In this document: in pieces, positions 51,683 to 60,000 of the stretch | Layout: every line of letters begins with the position of its first letter | How positions within the stretch are numbered: the stretch's first letter is position 1 | Assembly (NCBI GenBank): GCA_009746045.1 | Contig: RPFO01000156.1 | Location: forward strand, 5,689,900-5,749,899 | Direction of reading: 5' to 3' | DNA length: 60,000 nucleotides | Origin: Mesostigma viride | Lineage: Eukaryota > Streptophyta > Mesostigmatophyceae > Mesostigmatales > Mesostigmataceae | Position numbers and translations under genes: made by a program | Notes under the pieces: model-generated | Database searches by the model: none | What the model saw: only the letters and a program-made list of their open reading frames with translations | Told to the model about the DNA's origin: nothing

Positions 51683-54315
51683 TGTCGCGTCCGTGATCTA
51701 TCACGTCCGCAATTCAGATTTTAGCTACCATGGTACGAGTCAGTAGCTACCAGATTTTAGCGTAATTCTGACGTCCGCAGCCTTGTGCGGGTTGCTATAC
51801 CGCGGCCCGGTACTGACGCCGCGGATCTCAATTGTACTCACGCGCCAAGTCCGCTGAATTTGCTGACGGAACTTTTGGGCGGACCTGAATTTCACTGACA
51901 TTCGTCACAAGGGCAGTTTGCCGAATGCTGGTACGCAGCAAGCCGGCGAGGCACTGAGCAGATGTGCAATTTCAGGATTTCAACGTGGGACACCAGACAC
52001 AAATGCAAGGAAGCCCCAGGCGGTGCCTGGCATAGCCGATAGATTTGCCCTTGTATATTTGTGTTCGCTTGACAGATAAAGCTTGAAGTTTAGCTTGTCG
52101 GAAATTAGACAATGTTATGATTGGCTGATGTCTAAAGTGGCGCTAGTGGCGCCAGCCGCCAGGCTTGAGCTTTGAGCAGTATAGAAGGATGAGCAACGAA
52201 CCATGGTGGTCGTTGTTCGTCCGTTTCTCTCCCTCACAACTGGTTTGTTGTCTTCATGGGGTGAAATAGTTCGAGCAGCCCGGAGCAGCCCCCGTGAGTG
52301 GTTGCATGCAGTCAGTTGCCATGAGGATGGACTGACGGATACGACAATGTATTGGTTTTGTTAAGAATGTGTGTAAGACTGAGAACGAGACAAGGGGCAG
52401 GGCCTTCGGGCACCCTGGTCGTCGTTGGCATGCATGCCAGTAGGAACTAGGTCGGGAACACACGCGCACTGCCGCCACAAGGGGCCTGCAGTGGCGTCAA
52501 CCAAGGGACCTCACAGCTGCTCTTATAACTACAACATTACAACTCGACAGTCTTTGTAATTCGTCATGTATCTCATTGGAATTGAAATGTCTTTTGGTTG
52601 CTTTGATGATAAAGCATGGTCTCAAGAATCGGCTGGTTGGGCCGGATTGCCTGTCATGAAGGTGGCGGTGCCATAAAGGACCGCACCTATCATTCTCATT
52701 TTAAACGGACGAACAACCCATGATGGGTTCAGTCCGGCCAGCCTGGATGTTCCTCCTGCTTCACCCAGGGAAGCACAAGGAAGAGGTTATTGCTTAGCCT
52801 TCAAAAGCATCTGAAGAGGTTAGGCTTTTCCCTGAAAAAGCCATTGAAGAGGTTATTGCTTAGCCTTCAAAAGCATCTGAAGAGGTTAGGCTTTTCCCTG
52901 TAAAAAGCCATTGAAGGGGTTATTGCTAAGCCTTTAAAAGCATGTGTGTTAAGGTTGTTGCTGATCCTGGAAAAGCATCTTTGAGCCGCTGGATTTTTTT
53001 TTCCTTTTTGCTGCTGCCTGGAATGACGCCCTCTTTGGGCTTCCTTCTTTAGTGTGAGATGCCTTTCTTTCACTTTTTGCTCTCACGTTGTTGTGAGCTA
53101 AATAGTGGGGGGGGAGGTGGCATATCTCACACATGATTACTGCTGATAATGGATGCATTCCAAGTAGCGGTAATGACCAGTCCAGGATGATATGGCACGC
53201 AAACGCGACAGCTGTCGCGTCCGTGATCTATCACGTCCGCAATTCAGATTTTAGCTACCATGGTACGAGTCAGTAGCTACCAGATTTTAGCGTAATTCTG
53301 ACGTCCGCAGCCTTGTGCGGGTTGCTATACCGCGGCCCGGTACTGACGCCGCGGATCTCAATTGTACTCACGCGCCAAGTCCGCTGAATTTGCTGACGGA
53401 ACTTTTGGGCGGACCTGAATTTCACTGACATTCGTCACAAGGGCAGTTTGCCGAATGCTGGTACGCAGCAAGCCGGCGAGGCACTGAGCAGATGTGCAAT
53501 TTCAGGATTTCAACGTGGGACACCAGACACAAATGCAAGGAAGCCCCAGGCGGTGCCTGGCATAGCCGATAGATTTGCCCTTGTATATTTGTGTTCGCTT
53601 GACAGATAAAGCTTGAAGTTTAGCTTGTCGGAAATTAGACAATGTTATGATTGGCTGATGTCTAAAGTGGCGCTAGTGGCGCCAGCCGCCAGGCTTGAGC
53701 TTTGAGCAGTATAGAAGGATGAGCAACGAACCATGGTGGTCGTTGTTCGTCCGTTTCTCTCCCTCACAACTGGTTTGTTGTCTTCATGGGGTGAAATAGT
53801 TCGAGCAGCCCGGAGCAGCCCCCGTGAGTGGTTGCATGCAGTCAGTTGCCATGAGGATGGACTGACGGATACGACAATGTATTGGTTTTGTTAAGAATGT
53901 GTGTAAGACTGAGAACGAGACAAGGGGCAGGGCCTTCGGGCACCCTGGTCGTCGTTGGCATGCATGCCAGTAGGAACTAGGTCGGGAACACACGCGCACT
54001 GCCGCCACAAGGGGCCTGCAGTGGCGTCAACCAAGGGACCTCACAGCTGCTCTTATAACTACAACATTACAACTCGACAGTCTTTGTAATTCGTCATGTA
54101 TCTCATTGGAATTGAAATGTCTTTTGGTTGCTTTGATGATAAAGCATGGTCTCAAGAATCGGCTGGTTGGGCCGGATTGCCTGTCATGAAGGTGGCGGTG
54201 CCATAAAGGACCATATCTAAGGTGGCATATCTCACACATGATTACTGCTGATAATGGATGCATTCCAAGTAGCGGTAATGACCAGTCCAGGATGATATGG
54301 CACGCAAACGCGACA
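51683..54315 (+). mobile_element. Tandem TG...CA element pair with CCCC target duplication
   Basis: Unit 1 is 51683-53210 and unit 2 is 53213-54315, separated by GC. Both start TGTCGCGT and end ACGCGACA, so the join reads ACGCGACAGCTGTCGCGT, an 18-bp palindrome. The first 1000 bp (A) appear identical in both. Unit 2 lacks about 430 bp (52683-53115), replaced by 7 bp, and both share the last 95 bp (B). The long interior ends in GTGGGGGGGGAGG before B. TATAGAAGG lies at 52180. Flanking CCCC is duplicated. It reads either as two adjacent LTRs or as the A1-interior-B1-A2-B2 layout of elements 1-3, without their C-run linker. Confidence 0.8.
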
Positions 54316-54703
54316 CCCCGGCACCATGAAGAAGGGGTTTGAGAAGGCCGGGCTGCTGCAGGCCTGGGAGCCAGACTTCCAACGCCAGGCCGTGATGGCC
54401 GTGTCAGCAGGCACCATCTTCCCTGGCACGCGTGTCTTCCGCATCGACTGCCCCGACGAGCCCGAGATGACCACCAGCCACGCCGATGGGGCTGGCCGCG
54501 ACTATGGTGCCTTGCAAGACCGCTACGGCGACCGTACCTTAGAGCAAGTGGCAGCTGCCTGCCTGGATCCCAGTTTGGATGAGGCTTGGGATGAGGAGGA
54601 GGGCATCCCAGTTAGTGGTGACAATGAGGAGGAGGGGGGGGATGAGGAGGGGGAGGATGAGGAGCCTGGGGAGGATGACGAGGGGGGTGCTCAGGATGAG
54701 TAG
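54316..54703 (+). CDS. DDE_1 transposase, C-terminal part
   Basis: Continues the frame broken at 51682: after one CCCC copy it reads GTMKKGFEKAGLLQAWEPDF, VFRIDCPDEPEMTTSHADGA, then an acidic tail (EEEGGDEEGEDEEPGEDDEG) to TAG 54701-54703. The Met at 54326 is internal. The C-terminal acidic tail is common in pogo/Tigger-type proteins. Confidence 0.8.
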
Positions 54704-56250
54704 CGCATCCCAGTTGGGGGTGATGATGGGGACTCTTGCATGACGTGTATGTTTCTTGAGGTTGGGTGACTACAGTGATGGTCGGTGCAGTTGGCATTCC
54801 ATCATTCTTTAGTGTACTACCAGTGCATTTGTCTCATGAAATATAGTAGGAGATATGAGAAGAGCGGAGGATATATCGATGAGAAAACTTGTATCAGACT
54901 ATGGCTCATTGTCGGTGGCACTATGTACATAACCCGCCGACCGTCGAATTAAGTGACTTTGGTTCATGATTTAATTCTTAATGATGACCTATTTAATTTT
55001 AAATTAAATGCTTTGTCCGTCTGTTTAGGGTTTCAATGAGACAACCATACTAGGTACCTAGGTATCTATTAATTTATCAACTCACATTTCTCACTACAGA
55101 TAGGTATGAACAAGGGCAATTACCTAAGTACGTGGCGGTGTTACGTCGCGTAACAATTCGTTGTAGTTACGGACGTAAATTAGGTCTTTTGCCTCGGTTG
55201 TCCCTAGGTTTACGTGTAGCTCCTACCGGGACACTATTGTCCTCGTAACAGTACCGTGACCAGTACATTGGGTGCCTTTGGGGCGCCGCGCCGTGTACTT
55301 TACTAGTGGTCCTGATCCTTTGGTAGAATGTAGTGGACCAGCGTGCATCTGTAGATGTAGTGGACCAGCGTGCATCTGTAGGCGAGGGCCATGTCGGCCC
55401 GAGCGTGTTGGACGTTGGTGACCATTTATGCACGTTCTACCCCTCGTGTGTGCACTCGGCGTGTGTTAAATGAATTAACACATATAGGCTTGGGTCACGG
55501 CAGTGTAGTTGTGTTTCCTTCCTCTATTCCTGGAATAAACGGGTTGTGTAAATGGCTTATGGCGTATTATAGCAACACTTACGTTAATGCATTGAGATCT
55601 GGATCGTCTCGTTCGTCTTTCGCTAGAGGTTTGACTAGAGGAGGCTTGACTAGTTTAGGTAGCATCAGGCCAGCTAGAGGTAGAGGTAGTGGTAGATACC
55701 CGCGGCGTAACAATGGACTCGGAGGAATTTTAGGTAGAGAACCAGACGACGATCCCCTGCAACATACGTCATTGAATCAACCCTTCCGCGTCCGGGATTA
55801 AATGAAGACGACACCTACTTGACAGGTAATGGGCGGGTCGCCTGCAAGCTGGGGGGGTAGTGCTGCCCGATTCGGGACACGCCCTGCCTAGAAGTTAGAC
55901 CTGCTCAAAGCGGATGAACTCCTCACGTAGCTAGTTCCTTTTCCTTTTCCTCGTTTTGTTTTCTTGAGACATGTGGCCTACTGTCGTAGATAGGTGATGG
56001 TTTTGGTTCTACGTTAGAGAGACGACTAGCGTCTCGTAGATTACACTTTTCTGCATTCTTGCCTGCGTTGTATTTAGACGACCCATCGCCAGACGCAGAA
56101 TTCTTGAAACCGGATACTTACGACCATCTGGCGCTGGAAACCTCGTCCCTGCGTGCGTCGTCAATCTGGTTCGGTTTCAGACACTCGAGATAAGTCGCCT
56201 TCCCCTCGTTCTCCTTATTTGACTACTCAAGACTTACCAGGTGCGTTAAC
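54704..56250. other. Probable 5' LTR and leader of the Ty3-like element
   Basis: From TGTTACGTCGCGTAACA (55139) onward the composition changes. A primer-binding-site-like CATCTGGCGCTGGAAACC sits at 56129-56145, so an LTR of about 1 kb (55139 to about 56129) is possible, but no 3' LTR is in the window to confirm it. A direct repeat TAGTGGACCAGCGTGCATCT is at 55330 and 55358. The 136-codon frame 55391-55801, with an Arg/Gly-rich part, is inside this region and uncertain. Confidence 0.4.
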
Positions 56251-56655
56251 ATGAGCCAGCGACGTCCTTTTCCTGCTCCTTCTCATTCGACTAGTAATAA
56301 TAGTTTAGCGAAGTATTACGTTGTTATTACCCCTCAATGGGCATCTATTTTCTTATCGTGGGCCGATGCTAGGAAGTTCGTTCAGTCACGTGCTTATAAC
56401 GTCTCCAAATATAAGAAGTTTATGTCCTTTGAAGAAGCTCAGACCTACCTCTTAAAGCATAGTGAATCAGATTTGGGTCTCCATTCTCGTCCTTCTCCTC
56501 ATGCTCGTCCTGCAGTAGATAGTCTTGTTTTTGTTACACCACCTCCATCTCCTCCTTCGTCTCCCCCTAAACGGGCTGCATCCTCATCTAGCTTAGATAC
56601 GCCTCTCACCTTAGAGTTCGGTTCCCTATCCATTACGGTTGCTAAAAAGGATTGA
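56251..56655 (+). CDS. RNase-H1-N-terminal/viroplasmin-like domain protein
   Basis: 134 codons, ATG 56251 to TGA. Residues about 20-72 (LAKYYVVITPQWASIFLSW, then ADARKFVQSRAYNVSKYKKF and MSFEEAQTYLLKH) match the small hybrid-binding domain shared by eukaryotic RNase H1 N-termini and viroplasmin: YYVV..., SW.., V......YKKF.....A..YL. The rest is Ser/Pro-rich with a short C-terminal TLEFGSLSITV motif. It stands as a separate ORF before gag, an uncommon position. A role binding RNA:DNA hybrids during reverse transcription is inferred. Confidence 0.65.
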   Translation: MSQRRPFPAPSHSTSNNSLAKYYVVITPQWASIFLSWADARKFVQSRAYNVSKYKKFMSFEEAQTYLLKHSESDLGLHSRPSPHARPAVDSLVFVTPPPSPPSSPPKRAASSSSLDTPLTLEFGSLSITVAKKD

Positions 56656-56779
56656 TTTAAAGTGTTTCCTTCTTTTAGGACACTAAAAGCTTTTTCTTTT
56701 CTTTCCTTGCCTTAACTTAGGCTTTGTCCTTTTTCCTTGTTGCTTTCAGTTAGATTCCTAATCATTTACTTAATTAAAA

Positions 56780-57917
56780 ATGGATCCAGTGGGTGGTAAC
56801 ATGTCGCCTATACCTACCAACACTCCTACTATGAGTAATAATAATATTAATACTATAACAACCATAACAACAATCGTGGTAACCGACGGGACTCACTTGA
56901 AACGGTGCACCATCTCACTCCTCAAGGTAATCTTCGTACCTCACCTCCTTCTCCTGTTACTGGTGGTCGCCGTCGTCCCTCACTTACCCCTCCTACCTAT
57001 GAACAACGTATGCATGTCAGATTTAGTGATGACCCTTCCCTTACCCTGAACCAGGCCCCTGCCCCTCCTGCCACCTCGGCTCAACCCCCCAGCAGGTCCT
57101 CACTAACTAACAATGTTGCTAGACCTCCTTCCCACCCTGTGCCTTCCATTCCTGCGTTTAACACGGGTCGTGCCTCTGCCCCTGTCGGCCCTTCTGGGCG
57201 CCCTAGTGCAGTTCCCTTTTACCCACCTGCTTCCTGGTCCTACCCTGAGACGGCCTATGAGGCAGCCCAGGTCCCTACCCGTGTGGCTGATTTAGAAGTT
57301 AATAGTGATTTCAGCACCATGCCTCTAGATGACAGAAATTATGATCATTTTGCCTACTCCTCTCTTCGTGAGCAATATACTGTACCCTTCTCCTATGGGC
57401 ACCATCCTGAAACGGTGGCCCCTTCTAGACCCCTTCCTAAGACTTTTCCTCTTCCTTCCTTCTATCCCGCTTATGTAGCAGTGGAAGATAGTGGCCCTAT
57501 GGGAAAAACTGACTCTTCCAATCCCCCTAAGCCCCCTGCTCTTCCCCTCTTTGCTAACCTTCCTAAGCTGGATGTCAAGTCTACCCCTCAACAGTTTTTC
57601 ACCTTTATTATGTTGCTTACCCAGAACACAGAGTCGTGGCAGAATCATAATAGGTGGCGTCTCTCTGATGCTGTATTAGTTCCTCACTATCTTACAACCT
57701 GCATTACTCCTGAGCTTGCTAACCTCATTCAGTGTGAGTCTTTGGCCTCTCATGCCTACCCTAACTCTGTAGCAGAATTGTTTAAGCGTCTAGAGAACCA
57801 TTTAGTCCCTCCTGATTCAGATTGGCAGGACAGATTAGCCTTTGGTACCTTGCAGCAGGGTACTAAATCATTTAAGGAGTATATGAAAGAGTTTGATGCT
57901 CAGATGGTACGAATTAT
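56780..57917 (+). pseudogene. Ty3-like gag, 5' part (frameshifted and interrupted)
   Basis: ATG 56780: MDPVGGNMSPIPTNTPTMSN in one frame, then a one-base shift within the AAT-rich stretch near 56850. The long frame then reads NNNRGNRRDSLETVHHLTPQ, a Pro/Ser-rich region, and a helical capsid-type domain: FFTFIMLLTQNTESWQNHNR, LANLIQCESLASHAYPNSVA, KRLENHLVPPDSDWQDRLAF, KEYMKEFDAQMVRII. The pattern W...L.......Y......DFD.Q.. fits retrotransposon gag (Ty3 class). It is cut at 57917 by split-repeat element 3 and resumes at 59714. Confidence 0.75.
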
Positions 57918-59713
57918 TCGGTGTTCTCTGAACGTAGTTTCTTTATAACAGATGAGAATGAACGCCGCTATGTGAGTGGTACTACGGGACGGTGGGCCTT
58001 GGGCTGGACCGGTTCCATGAGTTAGAATTAGTTGGCCAGTTTTGTATGGCCATTTCTAGTTCGTTAAGTTAAGTAGCAATTAAGTTACTGTTGCTGACGG
58101 CTCATGAGGCGAGCCTGGGCTACGCCGCCCTAAAGTGCCATTTGCACGATGTTCTAGGTCTCTTTTTCTTGTAATCGGATGTATGGGGTATGGGTATGGC
58201 GGATTACAAGAAATTTAATGCTGCCCTAATCGCGTCAGCCTTTTGGCTGGCGGTGGCCGATTAGAGATGGCGCGTGACTGACATAGCTTGAACAGTCACG
58301 TGACTGTGAAAAAGAAATTGAAATTACCCTCGTCGGTTTTCTCCCCGCAGCTGGGTTCTTGGCCGACGAGAGACTATAAAATACTTCGCGTTTGCCTGCG
58401 CGTGGCACCTGTACGGAACTCTGAAGCCATGAGTAAGATTTCCGTGCCACGCTGCAGTGCCTACCGCTTTGCTGCGGAATGTCGCAGCAGGGTTGCAGTT
58501 CCTGACTGCTGACTGCCGAAGGAAGGGTGGTCGGGTTACTTTTAGTGGGCATTGTGATGGACGACAAGTCTGTCGGCCCTCGCGTAAGTAGAAAAATATT
58601 TACCAGCATCCGCTCTTATGGGTGCGTGAGGTCTCGGGAATGTGGTGGGGACGAATTCCGGAATTATGCAATATTTCGATTCAGACCGAGACTTAAGGGG
58701 CCAGTTTAACAGACGGACCTGGGCCGGGCAGGACCAAATATTTTGGCCGGCCCAGTTGCGCTTGCGCTTTATCGGCCGCTGGGGTGTGTGATGAGAGCCT
58801 GCTCATCAACTAAAACCTGAAATATGGAAAGTTACTCCCCCAGGTGACAACGTTGACAGTAATCGAGATATGGTGGCATCGGGTGACGTCCTACAAGTTG
58901 TCGTCACGTTAGGGCGGCACTGGCCTTTGAGGGAGGTCCGTGATCGTTAAACGAGGCGTCTTCTTCCTTGTCTTTGCGTGCACATTCAACACCCTCTTTT
59001 ACTGGCCGAGGGTGGAAGGCTGGGGGGGGCCCTGCAAAGGGTTATCGTGCATGAGGCTCGCTACAGCCGCCGGCGATTGTAATGGTCGTGACCGTTGCGG
59101 CAGGGCAGCCTCGGGAGCCACTGAGCGAAAGTGGTTGGCGGAGCTTTGGAGATAAAGCACCAGGAAAGGGGGGTTGGGTAACGAGAACTACAATCAATCA
59201 TGAAATGGGTGCAGCGTGGCAGGCTCACTCATGGGTTCTGTAATTGCCCACTTATTGTTTTAATCAAATGTTGGTGGATTGGTAATAGTGGGAATAGAAT
59301 CGGTGTTCTCTGAACGTAGTTTCTTTATAACAGATGAGAATGAACGCCGCTATGTGAGTGGTACTACGGGACGGTGGGCCTTGGGCTGGACCGGTTCCAT
59401 GAGTTAGAATTAGTTGGCCAGTTTTGTATGGCCATTTCTAGTTCGTTAAGTTAAGTAGCAATTAAGTTACTGTTGCTGACGGCTCATGAGGCGAGCCTGG
59501 GCTACGCCGCCCTAAAGTGCCATTTGCACAATGTTCTAGGTCTCTTTTTCTTGTCCCGCCCTCCCTCCCTCTTTTTGTGTTTGTTTCTAGGGTAACGAGA
59601 ACTACAATCAATCATGAAATGGGTGCAGCGTGGCAGGCTCACTCATGGGTTCTGTAATTGCCCACTTATTGTTTTAATCAAATGTTGGTGGATTGGTAAT
59701 AGTGGGAATAGAA
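57918..59713 (+). mobile_element. Split-direct-repeat element 3
   Basis: A1 57918-58172 (255 bp), long interior 58173-59175, B1 59176-59299 (124 bp), A2 59300-59554, linker 59555-59589 (35 bp), B2 59590-59713. A1/A2 show one difference (GCACGATG versus GCACAATG). The interior ends AGGAAAGGGGGGTT before B1. The linker begins CCCGCCCTCCCTCCC, ends TTTCTAG across the junction, and B starts GGGTAACG. A ends TCTCTTTTTCTTGT. It interrupts gag. The crossover seems to lie in a shared GG, since the frame IIR-DLSG rejoins there. The bases after the start encode FSERSFFITDENERRYV in A, perhaps a captured coding end. Confidence 0.75.
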
Positions 59714-60000
59714 AGGGATTTGTCGGGTGCAGAAGTACGTGCTCGCTTCCTCCAAGGCCTCAGTAGACCCTTATTACGTGAAGTCAAGCGCCAGTTCTCT
59801 GCCTACCGTTTTACTGATCTGCCCCTCAAGCATGTGCGCCAGCATCTCTTGCGAGTAGCAGATTTCTTCACCACCCCTTCTCTTCCTACCCGTTCCCGCA
59901 TTAATAATATTATCCTTACCCCTGAGGAGGAGAACTCCTATGTAGAAGAATTAGATATCTGCGTTGCTGATCTTTCAGCTCTTGATGTCTCTCATATCAC
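59714..60000 (+). pseudogene. Ty3-like gag, 3' part (runs off the window)
   Basis: Frame RDLSGAEVRARFLQGLSRPL, then REVKRQFSAYRFTDLPLKHV, RQHLLRVADFF and PEEENSYVEELDICVADLSA, open to the window edge. F..GL...L......... is the C-terminal part of the gag capsid domain. The partner of 56780-57917. Confidence 0.75.

Overview
The window is a mobile-element graveyard from a eukaryotic nuclear genome. Signs of this are GT-AG introns (for example 25068-25240), a LINE, a SINE-like insert, hAT, piggyBac and pogo-type DNA transposons, LTR retroelements, long microsatellites, and no intact ordinary host gene. The mix (HUH endonuclease, pogo/DDE_1 genes, split-repeat elements, CAA-tailed LINE) fits a repeat-rich green-lineage alga best, but I cannot fix the species. 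One stretch (42.77-44.47 kb) is bacterial or phage-like and out of place.

Layout. 1-3.3 kb: giant palindrome with proline-rich minisatellites. 4.85-7.47 kb: second palindrome, made of about 66-bp tandem arrays and a small inverted gene pair. 7.5-8.9 kb: spliced poly-glutamate gene; a second, inverted partial copy starts at 12.3 kb and its flank resumes at 18.74 kb. Between them sits a piggyBac-type insertion (13086-18738, TTAA target) that itself holds two split-direct-repeat elements. 18.8-19.7 kb: third tandem array. 19.7-24.7 kb: three copies of a coiled-coil gene in elements sharing the terminus AGTCGGGGTAAAATTG. 24.67-32.2 kb: zinc-finger plus HUH-nuclease gene, cut by a 6.2-kb LTR element with 5-bp target duplication. 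33.3-33.8 kb: about 170-bp tandem repeats. 35-36.1 kb: two unrecognised minus-strand ORFs. 38.1-42.5 kb: third giant inverted-repeat element, with small cysteine-rich genes in its arms. 42.77-44.47 kb: phage-like genes with a consensus sigma70-type promoter. 44.8-49.5 kb: LINE carrying a SINE-like insert and a hAT-type insert, each with clear target duplications. 50.0-54.7 kb: pogo/DDE_1 transposase gene cut by a tandem TG...CA element. 55-60 kb: Ty3-like element with an RNase-H-N-terminal/viroplasmin-like ORF and a gag cut by another split-repeat element; gag runs off the window end.

Most notable pattern. Three elements (13754-15566, 16664-18570 on minus, 57918-59713) share the order A1 - long interior - G/A-rich tract - B1 - A2 - short linker - B2. 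A fourth (51683-54315) has the same order but a different linker. In the three, the linker opens with four C-runs separated by single bases (a minimal-loop G-quadruplex/i-motif), ends in YAG, and is followed by GGGNAA. This resembles the split direct repeats of tyrosine-recombinase retrotransposons (PAT, Kangaroo, Ngaro), but in short non-coding form. I find no encoded reverse transcriptase or recombinase in them.

The nesting gives relative ages. The LINE, transposase, HUH gene and gag were open reading frames when hit, because removing each insertion plus one target copy (or, for gag, allowing crossover in the shared G-run) rejoins the frame.
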